From NCBI GenBank assembly GCA_963576475.1, contig OY754970.1:25355091-25419090 (forward strand): a stretch of 64,000 nt of DNA, read 5' to 3'. This document shows positions 12,661 through 26,050 of the stretch, one piece after another; position 1 is the first letter of the stretch, and the number at the start of each line of letters is the position of its first letter. The notes below the pieces were generated by a model, which did no database searches, was not told where the DNA came from, and saw only the letters and a list, made by a program, of their open reading frames with translations. A program made the position numbers and the translations under genes. This stretch comes from Molanna angustata (lineage: Eukaryota; Arthropoda; Insecta; Trichoptera; Molannidae).

Positions 12661-13497
12661 TCAAAATTGTCAAAATGCCCTAACGCTCTTTAAAACAAAA
12701 TTTATCTGCTTTTATTAAAATATTTCATACAACATAAGCATTCTTCACCATACTGCATTAATAGTTTGTCTATCTTAACATAAAAATATACTATCGTTAG
12801 AAAATTTATATTCCTGGTAGTAAAATTTAGAATGAATAAAAATGTTAAATAAAATTAGATACATTTTTTATGTATGGAAAAGTTCAGTAATTTGATTTTA
12901 TGTTATATTGTAAAGAGCTTAACATAGAACTGATTAGCTTTCCATAAATAACAAAAAATTTCTTCATATGATATCACGAGTCAAAATTTTCAAAATGCTC
13001 TAACGCTCTTTAAAACAAAATTTATCTGCTTTTATCAAAATATTTCATACAACATAAGCATTCTTCACCATACTGCATTAAAAGTTTGTCTATCTTAACA
13101 TAAAAATATACTATCGTTAGAAAATTTATATTCCTGGTAGTAAAATTTAGAATGAATAAAAATGTATATAATAAGATAAATTTCTTATGTATGAAAAAGT
13201 TCAGTAATTTGATTTCATGTTATAATGTAAAGAGCTTGAACATAGAACTGATTAGCTTTCCATAAATAACAAAAAAAATTCTTCATATGATATCACGTGT
13301 CAAAATTTTCAAAATGCTCTCGCGTTCTTCAAAACAAAATTCATCTGCTTTTATTAAAATATTTCATACAACATAAGCATTCTTCACCATACTGCATTAA
13401 TAGTTTGTCTATCTTAATATAAAAATATACTATCGTTAGAAAATTTATATTCCTGGTAGTAAAATTTAGAATGAATAAAATATTTCATATCAACATT
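12661..13497. repeat. tandem array, period about 320 bases
   Basis: Three successive units start at 12661, 12981 and 13300, each opening with TCAAAATTNTCAAAATGC and containing ACTGCATTAATAGTTTGTCT and TTCCTGGTAGTAAAATTTAG. The first two are complete (320 and 319 bases) and about 95% alike by eye; the third is partial. More diverged pieces of the same unit (CTGATTAGTTTTCCATA) occur at about 12130-12320 and 12600-12650. This is a minisatellite-like array inside the segment bounded by inverted motifs. Confidence 0.8.
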
Positions 13498-14064
13498 TGA
13501 TGAAGAAAAAATAAACGCTTACTTTGGTGTGGAGAGTTTAGTGTTGGCCACAACCCACTCGTTTTAGTTTGTTATAAATAAAATTCCTTTATTTTAAGTA
13601 AACTTTTTACGAGAAATCATAGTAAAATTTAAACAATTTCTTAAAAAAATATATTTATAAACAAGGGTATTGTATATGTATTAGATATTCATTAGTATTT
13701 CTTTGTATTCAACAAGAATCAATATCTGATTTTGTGCCTTTAACATAATAATGCCATTTACCGAGAAAATCCAGGAGTTGTACCGTACAACTTTCCTTAT
13801 TTTGATATGTTAATACGGCAATGTACAAATTTACATAGTTAATTGAAAAAAGCATGAAATAAATCGAACCGCATCCTACAATTCTAAGTATTATCTTTAA
13901 AATCCTCGATAATATTGTGAATGTACCCTTGTAACAACTATATAATTTATTTGTTTTTTTTTGAGTAGGAAGCAGTTATTTTTTCTAATAAATTTCATGG
14001 TGATATTGTTTATTACTTATCTATTCATGAATAATAAAAAAAACACCGTTTCAGGACTGTTTAT

Positions 14065-14105
14065 TCATCATCATCTGTGGCTCTACAACCCGGATCGGGT
14101 TTTAG
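14065..14105 (-). mobile_element. RTE-like LINE 3' end fragment
   Basis: The - strand reads the last ~40 bases of the LINE at 10595-11451 (ACCCGATCCGGGTTGTAGAG, then CCACAGATGATGATGA) with a few changes. It is an extremely 5'-truncated copy. Confidence 0.65.
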
Positions 14106-16732
14106 GTGACGAGATTTCATGTGTCGCTGCAACCCAAAGTAGCAATTGTAGCTACTATTCTTCGTTTGATTTCGGTGGAGACACTGTTTTCATTCGTTAT
14201 CATGCTGCCAAGATACACAAAACTCATTGACGGTTTCAAAGGAGTATTCATCAATTTTTATAAATGGGAGACTACTGACATATTTTGTCTTTACCACTCT
14301 TGCTTCTTGAAAATTTCTCTACAACGGCTTGTCCGTTGCTCCGTAAAGTAAACATGTTAATATCCGAATATATTGGCCTACGGCCACGGAGTGATTTGTT
14401 ATTTATACAATAGTGACTAATCCTTGTAATAAGTGATACGTATCCCTTCTTCAGTGAGTTTTACGTGTGTAATTGAGAAATGTAACCTCTGTGCATATCC
14501 CGCCTAACGGTTTCTAACCGACAATATATTTGTGAGATAATAAAAACGAACAATAACATCGTAATTACACAATGAGTGAAATTCCTGGACAGACCTTCAA
14601 ATGTATTTATTGAAGACGTCACTCTCTATTTCCAATCCAAGTGCATTTCTACCTAACCGCAGGTTAGTCGTCAATCTGGTCATGCTACGTATCAGAATCC
14701 CGTTCAACATGTCTGTCATACTCTTAAATGTACACGTGTGTCTACAGTCTGTGTATTAACATTCAACAAGCGATTCCTAGTCGAATATACCAGACCAGTG
14801 ATGTATATTTCTAGTTGCCAACCTAGGCTCCGAACTTTATTTACCTTCAGTTTGAATATAATGAAGACCCTTCAAGGTACCGACCCTACCCATTGGAATA
14901 GTGCGCCCACATTTTCGATTCACTATATCCACGCAACCACTGCTCGCTGGAAGCTGTTCTTTCTGGATTACCTTCACCTGCACGAGGTCTAAGCGGATGT
15001 TTGTGAGACAACCTCAACCGGCATCGTTTCTCCGACTCTTCGAGATCCCCCAACCAATCATGATAGCTGAATTTCTTCTACCCCGATGTCCGCTACTCTA
15101 CAACGAATGTCCCCTTCGCCGACAGCCGTCACCCCCTCTGTAATACCTGGAAATAGGAAGTTTCTCCCCATCGCATACTCTTCGGAAATGGTCAGATCTT
15201 TTATCTTTAACTGTTATTTTCTTCGTGAACTAATTATACCAAAGGTCAACTCTCGTAGTAATTTGAATTTTCTTTTATAAAGTCCGCCTGTGTAAATTCA
15301 TTGTATTTTGAATCATAAGTTGAATAATTTAAATGTCTAAATGTCATTCATTCCTTCAGGCCTACTAACTGTCTATGTCAATTATAATTGTACAAAGATT
15401 CACTAGCATCATGTGTTGTATTACCTACTTTGAATTTAATATTTGGTAAGATTTCTATGTTCCTGTCAAAATCTAATTTCTGCTCATTCATGTCTACTAT
15501 GTAGGTGTGCCCATGTCTACGGACACAGCCAAGGATGTACTTGGACAAATCATAATATTATTAATGTAATTTATTTAACATTTGCAATGACTCTGTCTAG
15601 ATTTAACTTGTTGAGTTCATTCATTCATGCATACCACTTTGGTACGCCGTTCAATTTACAATTAAAGGTTTAGACCATTTGTCACACCTCTGATATTAAT
15701 TTGATCATTTGATAAATTGCTTACCTTTGAACATATTCATTCATTCATACCTACTTACAGCCAGCTACCAATTACAATTTAGAACTTGCAATAATTTACA
15801 AATTGTGGCTGACCAATTCAGATACTTATAATGTGAACTGTGATCTGTCTCTTGGCTTGATTATTTTACAGATTGTCCTGTCATATTACCTTAAATGTTT
15901 TATGTAACTTTGAGTATTCATAACTGTATATTATGTTTTATCTTTCAATATATGCAATTCAAATGACACTGGTGACTTCTGATTGATCCCGAAATTTGTT
16001 TACCCACATATTACAAACCTTGATGATGAGAGCAACTGTTCAAACCTGAGCTACCGGACTTCCTAGTCTCTTTGGATTAGATTAAGTTAACATCTAAATT
16101 AAACTCTTAATAACATAAGGAATGGACCTCTCCTTCACGTTACACTAACCATTGAATGCGTTGGACTGCAATATATTTCAACAGTTAAGAATCCAGGCAA
16201 GATAAAAGAGAAAAAAATGCGTACCAAAATTTCATAAAATTTCTTAATGATAGTTTTTTCCATTCTTATCAAAATTTTAAATATTGTATTCATTAAATAT
16301 TGTCAAATTACAATGTGATTTTTGTTTTGCATTATATTTCTTATTTGTTTTGTTATTTTCATTCATTAAATATTTTCAAAATACAAACATTGATTTAATG
16401 TAATAAAAAAAATAATATGTCGGAGTAAATGCGAAATTTCAAAACGGTGTTGTGATATTTATTGTACCGCAGTAATTTAAGTATTATTCAGATTCCCCTT
16501 TTTAATTATGAAACGATTTACGGTATTACCTGAATTTAACCATTACACGAACCAACTGTGGCCTGTCTTAGTAAAGCATACCTGAAAAAGATTCTTATAT
16601 CACGAAACATGATGATAAATAATTTTATTAATAAGAGAAAGAAAGTACGTACCTTTGGATGGACAATAAACTAATTGATTGAATGATTTTTCTATATATT
16701 GACAATTTTAATATAACATATAGTCGACCATT
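14106..16732. other. unique-looking stretch, GC-richer block at 14.6-15.2 kb
   Basis: No supported gene. From about 14600 to 15200 the base composition rises well above its surroundings and several overlapping open frames of 60-84 codons appear, none of which I recognise. The block could be an old LTR or leader sequence, an untranslated exon, or part of an unknown repeat. The rest is ordinary AT-rich DNA. Confidence 0.4.
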
Positions 16733-16870
16733 GAAACCAGCAGGGTTTATCTGAGGTTGACGAGTTCTGTATTTGGTAATTTTAATATACATAATACGAT
16801 GCTGGTTCCAACCTACGAGAAACTTTATGAGCATGCTCTTAGAGCACATAGCTGTCGTCATCTGACCTCA
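16733..16870 (-). repeat. dispersed repeat E
   Basis: Its reverse complement matches 29225-29350: GACGACAGCTATGTGCTCTA, CTAAGAGCATGCTC, CGTAGGTTGGAAC, then CTCGTCAACCTCAGATAA. Nothing in it suggests coding. In the second place the same sequence is inserted into repeat D, so it is mobile or was carried by something mobile. Confidence 0.65.
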
Positions 16871-17317
16871 TCATGTGCCTTTTCCAGTGGGTAAAATATT
16901 TTGGGCATGTAGTGTATATATGCAAGAGCTCATCATTCATATATTTTAGTATTTTTGGCAGGAGATATTCCCAAGTTCTCATGCCATATGCATTATTGTA
17001 CACACGTAAAATATATTTCTTTAGGTATTTTAACTGTCGAAGGTTTTTTTCTACGTTTGTATACTTTTAATTGATTAATATTATCATGTTCGTCTTTTAA
17101 GATGACAATTTTTACCTTATGATATATAGCTAACACAATAAAGTGTTTGAATAGACCCTTTTCATTATTCTGAAACGTAATTTTTAATTTAAAAATTTAT
17201 TCAATTTTTTATTTAAATTAACGGACGATATTTATAATATGTATTAGAGTGTGACGAAAGATACGAAGTAACCTATATATACACCCACCAATCATAATCT
17301 GATTCAGTTCTCATTTT

Positions 17318-17805
17318 AAAGGACATATAACGCTGAACTTAGTGACTGAAAACATGCTATATTAAAACCGCCCAATGCACTATGAAGCTACGCGTTACGC
17401 GTTACGCGAGTAAGTATCACATGTGTTAAAAAAGGTTTATACGTGATTTAAATTATCGGAAACCCCAAATTTGTTGATTTTTTGCATTTTAAGAACAAAA
17501 AATCTTACTTGAAATGTAAAAACTTTATCGGTCATTCACTTTGATTTTATGCACTCTTTAAGCATATAAAAGATTTATTTCTCTACGACACATGGTTATG
17601 GAGTAATTTTAAAAAAAATGCTGTAAAAAGGATATTTTTAATAATTTATTTATGGGAATTTAGGCTGAATTTTAAAATTGTGTGACAAACATTCACTAGA
17701 GAAATGTTGAAAAGACTTATACTATTTTTTCTAGAAACACACTTTAACATATTTGAGGGATTTGGTTTGAAATTGAGGTGTTTAGGTTTATATGGCCCCT
17801 TAACG
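17318..17805 (+). repeat. dispersed repeat D, copy 1
   Basis: This shares long blocks with 29011-29220 plus 29660-29925 (for example GTGATTTAAATTATCGGAAA, TCGGTCATTCACTTTGATTT, GGTGTTTAGGTTTATATG). It lacks the ~430 bases that interrupt the second copy, so it serves as the empty site. No coding content seen. Confidence 0.7.
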
Positions 17806-17836
17806 TTCTCTCAGGCCAGTCGCATTGGTGTTGTTC

Positions 17837-17869
17837 GGTGTTCGGTTACACACCATGTAACCGAACACC
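17837..17869. repeat. perfect 14-bp hairpin
   Basis: GGTGTTCGGTTACA (17837-17850), a 5-base loop, then TGTAACCGAACACC (17856-17869). It lies just beyond repeat D. It might be the core of a small foldback element; no poly-T follows, and this is a eukaryotic genome, so a bacterial-type terminator is not proposed. Confidence 0.55.
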
Positions 17870-18360
17870 AGCAGTTTTCATATCTTCCCACAATCAAATA
17901 TCTACAGAGCATACAAAAATCTGAACCTACTATTTGAACGAAAATACTTTTCCTCCGTTCAGTTTTTTTGTGCAATCATCGCAAGGTTTAAATTTCTACC
18001 CAAATTCAAACCAATTTCCGAGAGTGCATACAATTAATTTAAAGATCACTATCGATTGAAAAAAAAATTTAATTCCTAATCTGTGAGGCACCGTCGTAAA
18101 ATAGTGCTGCCACACTTTTCTATTATCGTTTTCGGGTGTCCCGTAAGAGCCGGGTAATCGAAAATACAACAGGTAAATTAACTCACAAAGTTCAGCATTG
18201 AGGTTCACCACCCATTCTGAATGTTGCCTTTTTATGTGAGAAGAGACCCGTACACCTGTGGCATATGATGGTATGTACGTATATAATATAGGAAAAATAA
18301 TGCAACTATTTGTTGAAAGCCATCATCGTGTAAAATTGCTCAACTTATGAAAAAGGGTGA

Positions 18361-18880
18361 GTTGTGGCAAACGCTATACTCCTCATACCATCAAGTCACT
18401 CCACAAAGTAAACACATTCGACATGGAAAATTTTCAGCATTTTCATGAAATGAGTTTGTTTAATATTTTTTAATTAAAATATTTTAGTATGGAAACTTGA
18501 TAATTCTTCAATGACATTTAAAAAAAAATACTGTGCCTTTTGAGTAATTTGATACTAAATATATCAATTTTTAAGTTTCTTGGGGTTAAAGTATTTGACA
18601 GTTAAAAAAATGAGGAGTACTGCTCACATACCTACCCTTTTAAGTCTAATATAACGGAGGGAAAAAATTTAAAGAATCTAATGAATACTTTGTCTATAAT
18701 CGATAAAGTAGAATAAACAAGCCGTACATAGTGCATATGTAGCATACACACAGATACATTGTGATGAAACTTTCAGAATACAATATCAGCAAAATATAAG
18801 TTGATTAACTGTAATTAAAAAATGACTTTAAAAATTGCGAATTCATAACTCTCCACTATATCCCCTTAGGGTAGTGACGA
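18361..18880 (+). mobile_element. GTGGCCAAC-family element, diverged copy
   Basis: Starts GAGTTGTGGCAAACGCTATA and ends near CACTATATCCCCTTAGGGTA, like the better copy at 33644-34630 which has the same internal blocks in the same order (ATGGAAAATTTTCAGCATTT, CACACAGATACATTGTGATG). It has no coding capacity and lacks the LTR-like insert of the other copy. Confidence 0.65.
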
Positions 18881-19339
18881 GAAAAAATAATATTTATAGT
18901 AGGGTTTACTGTTATTTAAATAGTAAGGATACGATTTATAAAATACACATTTTTTCAATTATGTTGAAATGGAGATCAAGACTTAAAATTAGTAGGCAAT
19001 TTTTTAAAGGGTGCAACATTTTGATCATTTATTTATATTTTCCTCATTCAGAACACATATTAGTTTCAGAAGAAAACTAAAATAAACAAAAAATAAATTG
19101 GCTGCCTTAAAACAAGAATATTTAAAAGTTATGTAGACAAAGGTAAATAGTGGAACACAACCTTTATACCAGAGGCGTACCTAGAACCTTCGGACTAGGC
19201 AAACCCCGAAAGAAAATTTCGAAAATTTAATGTTTTTAACATCGATGTTAATCGAAGGTTTATCATTATAATATACGATTCTATTAATTCTGTAGATATA
19301 ACTTTGCGCGTAAAGAATAGCTATCTTTAGTCTCCTAGC

Positions 19340-19841
19340 TAATAGTATTGTCAAATCAACACTTTACCAAAGAATGCTTAACAATGCCACTGAACTCTGG
19401 TTATCTACCCCAGGACAAAGACATTCAAAAGCACTCATTTCAGGATTCTCTTCAACACACTCTAAGCGGATCCTAACAATGAGCAGGAATAACCTTAGGA
19501 TTCTTACTAGAATCTTAACTGGTCACTGTAGACTCAATAAACATCTATGCACGATGAATCTATCGGAAATGTACCTATGCAGGTTCTGCATGGATGAACA
19601 TGAAACACCGATGCATCTACTTACAGAATGTGGCCCACTAATGCAAACAAGAGTAAAGAAAATAGGTTTGCATATTGCTGATCAAAAGCAAATCAGAGAC
19701 ACCGATCCACAAAGGATTTTACAGTTCTTCCAGGAGATAGGACTATGGAATGACATCTAGCAGGCAAAGTATCACAATGGACTACTATTGAGTCGACGTG
19801 AGAGGGTCTCTAGATGGGTTACATAAAAAAAAAAAAAATCT
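19340..19841 (+). mobile_element. R1/jockey-like LINE, C-terminal end with poly-A
   Basis: The open frame 19374-19760 ends a non-LTR retrotransposon Pol: LTGHCRLNKH, then LCRFCMDEHETPMHLLTEC, the RNase H-to-zinc-finger tail seen in R1, jockey and I-type elements (C-x2-C ... H-x4-C). It finishes with IGLW and a stop, followed within 80 bases by a run of 14 A at 19827-19840. The 5' part is missing, so it is a truncated insertion. The frame is unbroken, suggesting moderate age. Confidence 0.8.
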
Positions 19842-20910
19842 TTTGACGATCGTGGAGTTTAATAATTTATTTGTTATTAATAGAATATATATAAATTTTA
19901 TTATACAAATTCGTCTATTTATAACTCGTTAATGAAAACACAACGTAGCGGGTTCTTTTGAACGTAAATAATAACCACTAGATGATCATTGGCCAAAATT
20001 CGTTGAAAACGTGTAAAATGAGTGAAATAAAATAGAAGAATAAGATGTACTTTCACGATAGAATGTTCCAATAATGAATAATAAAATAAATGTAATATAT
20101 TCTAGGTTTTATCTGTACAAATAGAAAATAAACTAGTTAGGGAAATTACTTATAGTTCTAAGAAATAGGTGTTAGATTTGTAATAGGCAGATTAGCTAGC
20201 TAGTTTAGGAGGTATTTGGAACCACCGAATTATAGTTTAGGTTGTATTTTAGAAGTTAGTGGTGAGTTCCATTACACTATGTAATCTGTTTTTTAAAAGG
20301 AAAATAAAACAATTATAATTATTATTATTAATCCTTTCAAGAATAATAATACACGTGTCAAGAAATAAAACAAATATGAAGTAATACTATCGTACGTATT
20401 ATACATTAAACATATTATGATATCCCGTTTCTCCACATAAAATAAAGACATAAAGCCATGAAATAAGATTGGTATTATTTCCCGTGGATTTTATTTTAGG
20501 AAATTGATTTCTTATCAAGGCTTTGCAAACAGACGTCGGAAGGAATAAATTCTTTTACCCACAGCTAAAGATTTCATTTTGTAAGAACGAAAATCGTTTA
20601 TCCGTCAGATTAGCATAAATTATCCGAAAGATAAATCAAAAACGTGAGGTTTTATTGGCCTAATGGAATAATTTTATACACTTAATCAGTTTTTTATTAT
20701 TATTATATTAATTAATTACACGGAATTTTTCGTATATATAATAAAATTAAATTTTTAATTCTCCACTGTATGGCTAGGAGTAAAAATGAGTAAAACTTGT
20801 AAAAAAACGTTTTTTTTTCGTCGCGCGTTGAAATCTTTTGTATCGAAATTAAATCTTTTTCCTTTATGTAGACCTTTCAGTCTGTTTTAAGATGCCTGCT
20901 CCTCACCTTT

Positions 20911-21138
20911 CTACCTTTTAGGCGGTTTACCGCGAGACTGATTGTGCAGCACGATATGAGGAAGTCTGGTTCTGTTCATCCTTTGGACGTGACCATACCA
21001 GTCCCTCCTCCGCTGCCTGCTCCATGTGATGACATCATCAACCTCACATATTTCCCTTATTCTGGTGGTCCTAATTCGGTTTCTCAATGTTTTGCCAGCA
21101 ATAATTCTCAGTGTAGTCGTTTCTGAAGTCCTCAGCAT
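20911..21138 (-). mobile_element. RTE-like LINE reverse transcriptase tail
   Basis: The - strand frame reads LRIIAGKTLRNRIRTT, then RRRDWYGHVQRMNRTRLP and SRGKPPKR, the hallmark tail of arthropod endonuclease-reverse transcriptases (compare WAGHVQRM at 11.2 kb). Only about 75 codons remain and neither end of the element is visible. Confidence 0.7.
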
Positions 21139-21432
21139 TTGTTTATTTCTGACTTCACACCAATCATTTACGAAAATAAATTATTTTCAAAAAAAATATC
21201 GTGAATCCATATTTTTATTATATCTATATAATCTCTATAAATAAAATAAAATTAATTTATAGAAATGTTTTTTTTTTAAATATAATTTATGATAAAAAAT
21301 TGAATTTTTTGATATGCAACATGCTTCATTGTTACATAAGTACGGTTTATGTCAATTAATGTCCATGAGATATCAACGTCAAAAAACAATTCATTTTCAA
21401 TATCTGTTTTTTTTAATATTTTTTTCCTAATA

Positions 21433-21791
21433 GAATAAAGTTATAAAAAAGGGAAAGTCTGGCACCTGGGAGTGGTTGCTTTTACCAGTGTACATCCTTT
21501 TTTTATAGATAATAATTGTAGATTTTTGTATCGTTTGTATCATTGTAAGTACTTTTTGTGCTCTTATATCATCCATCTGATAGCAATAAAACTTGGTTAT
21601 TTGTTCAACGCACACCCGGGAAGATTTCAAATACTTATTTCACAAACGAATGGATTTTATTGTTACATATATCAAGTACAAATTATAGTGAAATAATGTT
21701 AAAATCTGCAATTTTCACCTATAAAAAGGATACGCACTGATAAACGCAACCACTCCCAGGTGCCAGACTTACCTTTTTCTTACCTTTATTC
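21433..21791. mobile_element. long-TIR MITE
   Basis: The termini GAATAAAG and CTTTATTC face each other, and inside them AAGTCTGGCACCTGGGAGTG and its inverted copy extend into arms of at least 60-100 bases with decreasing match toward the centre. There is no transposase frame. The target duplication could not be decided, so the superfamily is open. Confidence 0.65.
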
Positions 21792-22203
21792 AATGAGGAA
21801 GAGAATATTAAAAAAAAAAGAATTTATATATGAAAAAAATAAAGAAATGGTGTGATACAATCAGCACTTACCAAATCCTCATTTGAAGTTTGGAATGTAT
21901 AATTCTACTTAGTTGTAAACGACAGAGAGCAGCATTCTTGGGTCATGTTCTGCAAAAAAGGGAAATTAAAAATTTTTTTTTTAAAAAATTAAAAAACATT
22001 TTTGAATTTTTTACCGTTAATTCTACCTACCTTTGAAGGAACCAATTACAGCCCCCACAGTCAAAGAGTGTGAAAGTGGAATTAACAATGACGGTTTCCT
22101 CAGCAACATTACAAAAAGTTATTTACAAAAATGGATTCACAATTTTTTCTATGTTTTAATATAAATAAATCTATACACAGATCAAGTAAATATACGATAT
22201 ACA

Positions 22204-22263
22204 TAACCCGGGATCTTTGGATCACCAGTCGGATACCTAACCATCTGAGCCACAAAGGCTGAC
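22204..22263 (-). mobile_element. SINE-B head fragment
   Basis: The - strand reads TGTGGCTCAGATGGTTAGGT and ATCCCGGGTT, the tRNA-like head of the SINE at 53824-54052 with its A box and part of its B box. It lies about 200 bases before the first visible NOS exon. Confidence 0.6.
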
Positions 22264-22456
22264 GGTTGTTTATTGTATCTGAAAAAAACAAAAATTTAAA
22301 ATAGTTCATAAACATGATGTTTTATCTCTTTCTATCTCTCGGAATATTTATTGGGTTTTGCCAGGAAATAAATACATTTAGACAGACACAATATATTTGA
22401 TTATTAAGAAGTTTATTCAGTACTTTGAAATTCATATTTAAATTGATTTGTTTTAG

Positions 22457-22548
22457 GTGTTTGACTGTCGTGAGGTACAAACAACGAGTCAAATGTTTGA
22501 CGCGCTTTGCAACCACATCAAATACAGTACAAATAAAGGAAACATTAG
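22457..22548 (+). CDS. NOS: NOS exon a (oxygenase domain)
   Basis: Begins after the acceptor TTTGTTTTAG at a codon border and ends two bases into an Arg codon before GTATGT. It encodes 30 residues that start [15 protein letters not shown] and finish NKGNI, the stretch that follows the heme-ligand region in animal NOS. The preceding exon should end with a sequence like RIQW.KLQ; no such exon was found between 1 and 22456. Confidence 0.93.
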
Positions 22549-25500
22549 GTATGTAAGTTAAAAATGGTTTTAAACTAAAAAAAATATGATGTTTATGTAA
22601 ATAATATATATGTAAATCGCTACTTCCACCACCACCCGCTCTGCATATAACGGCCTCTTCATAGAACGCTAAATGAGCGACAAAAAATGCATAGCAGGAA
22701 AAGTAGCTCATGGATACCTCTATATTAGTAATCCCGGCACCACATATGCAAAAAGAACAATCGACAAAAATGTGAATAAAAGAATCACACCCGTCGACTG
22801 TCATCGATTTCAGATCTTTTCAAATGTAAAGTATTAAAAGTGTGTTTAAGATCTCATTAAAAAAATAAACTTAATGGGAATCAACCTATAGTAAGACACC
22901 ATAACTATGATAGAACTTCTTGAAGGCTCTAAAATTGTTCTTCGAGATCACAAAATCCGCCTTACCAATGGGACCTTGAAGAGGTCCACGGACGCAACGA
23001 GGAGTTCCGATCTATAAGAGGACACCATTGGGTGGTAATAATCCCATAGGATATACGGAAGATTTATTCATCTCTAAAAAGTGAGACAGAGTGAACCAAA
23101 CGCCAACTCCAATTGCCAACAATAACATTCATATTCATCGCCTCTTCCTAATTTTCTTATATTTCCTTGTGTCATTCATGCATCCACCATTCATTTCATA
23201 ACAAGTCCAATCTACTTGATCATTTTGATTTTTCGAATCGTTCTAGTTGTATTAAGTTGGTAGGTACTCAAATTGTTTTAGGAAAAGCATAGTACGAGTA
23301 TATAATGAAATGAAGAATTAAAATGTATTGAATGTGCTTTCCATTCATATTTTAATGCATTGATGTAAATTGTAGTCAAACAATTAAAATTAACATGGAT
23401 TTCTGTATCTCATTCACTTTTCACTCTAGCAACCCATCATTGCAGACATTAAAAAGTCACTTTGCAGAGATTTCACGGTAGTAATTATAAATGATGAACG
23501 ATCAAAGTTAAAAGGAAACACAAAAACATTTGGTATTGCTCTGTTTTGATTTACAATATTATTTTAATCATAATTAATTCCAATATTAATTTTCACATAA
23601 ATTAAATTTCACTGCTATTTTCATAGTGAAATGGATTTGTATAGTAAATTAATTAAAATAACTTAAACCATTAAGAATTCATATGAAATAATATTTGTAA
23701 GAATTTTAATTTGTAATAACAAAGTGGTGGTGGCAAAGTGCTGGGTTGGTAATCCAGTGCGAGTCCGAATTCTACCGATTTCGTTCACCTAAAACACAAG
23801 CATGAATGCTTTATTTAGGATATGTATGATGATGTATATAGGTATACTATTTACAAGGACAGAAAAAAATACTGAGTTATAATACTTTGAAAGATTTATG
23901 ATTATTTTAATATCGATTGTAGGTATGTGTAAATAATAGCGTTAAAGCCGTTTTCTCAAAAAATATGATTAGTATTGGTGTGCTGATAGTTGCAGAGAGT
24001 AGCTGTATTCCAAAAGAATAAACATAGTAGTCAAATTGTAAAACTATCATTACTAACTTTATTTTACTATGCAGGTCTGCCATCACAGTCTTTCCACAAC
24101 GCACTGATGGCAATCACGACTATAGAATCTGGAACAATCAACTCATCAGCTACGCTGGATACAAGAATGTTGATGGGTCCATCCTAGGAGATCCGATGCA
24201 TGTAGAATTCACAGAGGTATGTCTACTTTAGTTTCAATCTTGAAGATTGGAGATTGACAGCAACGCGGTACATCTCTATGTTACTTTTACTTACTTTTAA
24301 GTAATTTTATATAATTGATATTGGAATTCCACTAAGAATTAGCAGTCAAAATATTAGAAAGCATTAAAATATAATTGGATTCAGAATAAATTATAGGCCA
24401 ATGAGGCAAATTATCCCTCTCAAAAATTCCATATGCACGAATAAATCTTTCTTTGACAAAAACGACATAATAGACTACAATGCTATAGAAATTTCGTTGA
24501 TTTTACGAAAATAACGTAACTGTATAGACGTTCTTACAAGAACAATATAACACAACATATCTCTGAAGTTATTTTTTTTTTCTATAAAAAAATAAATTTC
24601 GCTTAAGAAGCTACCTTGAGACAGAAGAAAAAAAGGACAGAATGATGTCCCGTCTTTGTTAATTGAATATTTTAACGAAAATCATATGATTTTGTAGCAC
24701 TTATATTTGATTTAATTAAATTAGCACTTATATTGGATATTTTGAAACCTCGATTAGACAAAATTAAACTCAGGGATATCAATTAATTACAAACAAAAAC
24801 GAAAAAAGGTATAGGCATGTGTTTTCGCCAATATCACATTCGCCCTACACCCACAATTCAGTTTCCTTCTCTATCGCGTCCTGTTAAGACCATCCGCATC
24901 GCACCCATTTTGAACCGCTCTTCTACACTCACTTATGTAATTCATCATAATTGTTTCTCACCGCGCGCGTAATTAAAGTTAATAGTAGTGGCCTTCCAGA
25001 CAAGGGAGAACAGAGGAATACTCAAGTAAGTGTAGGGTTCCATCTATATCCTTCCTTCTTCTACCTTGCAGTGGTTGCAACGAATCACCGCTGCAAAAAT
25101 ACAGTCCACTTTTTTCTTATCACTAATTTAATAACATAACAGGTTGCTGAAGTTAGCAGGAAATTTCATTGTACCCTTCACTCATTAAAAAGATTGCAAA
25201 ATTTCTTCCCCTTTTCTGTCCAAATATCGTTATGCCAATCAATATTACCTTCTCCCTTTCCTTGATTACGCTGATATATGTTATTTAGATGCAAATCAAG
25301 AACTCTTAGATAAATTTGAGCAATTACAAAATACATGCATTCTATATATTTTTAAATTGAAAAAAAATTACCACATATCGGAATACCATTCTGTTTTAAG
25401 GTGGTTGCCAATCAGGCAGTGTAGGAACCTACATACCCTCACACTTCTATACAAGGTCTTAAACAACTCCAATGCTCCAGTTTATCTACGAAATCAATTT

Positions 25501-25959
25501 CTCTTCCAACACGTGTTGCCTCTTCGTTCAAATACTCAGTATCCCAGTACACAATACTTCATTTTTCATCACATCTTTCTTCGTACAAGCAGCTCGTCTT
25601 TGGAATCACATCCCATCGCAACTTCGAGTTTCATTAACACTTCCCGCTTTCAAAAGAAATCTGAGGAATCATTTCCTTACACATAACATCTAAATTTGTC
25701 TCCTCATCCTATCCTTGTCCCCCCCCCTCTCCTGTCTCCTCCGTTTCTTTATTGTTTTTGTTTTATATGTTTTATTTAATTTATTGCTTTTGTTTATATT
25801 ATATTATGTTATAGTCATAAAAATGTTGGTACATACCATAAATATAATAGTTTTTCACCATATGAATATGGTTGGTTGGAAGATATTGCCTTTTGGCAAT
25901 AAGCCCGCCGTTATGCACTTGTGCCAAAAAAGCTTAAAATTAATGAATAAATTAATGAA

Positions 25960-26050
<91 letters not shown>

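Larger units (their letters stand above)
10284..13563. repeat. 3.3-kb segment bounded by inverted GAGTGGGYTGTGGCCAAC motifs
   Basis: The left edge reads GAGTGGGCTGTGGCCAACAC and the right edge is its inverted copy (GTGTTGGCCACAACCCACTC, to 13562). Related starts occur at 10482, 18366, 26786 and 33645 in the window. Inside lie an RTE-like LINE (10595-11451), a short LINE tail (11970-12127) and a tandem array (12661-13497). It may be one composite element with terminal inverted repeats or two family members that happen to point at each other; no target duplication was recognised at the outer edges. Confidence 0.45.

Noticed and set aside
17837..17869. Rho-independent terminator
   Set aside because: Hairpin is perfect but no T run follows and the genome is eukaryotic.
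22322..22804. 160-codon open frame on the - strand
   Set aside because: It runs antisense through NOS exon a and a reverse LINE 3' end; composition and context show it is accidental.
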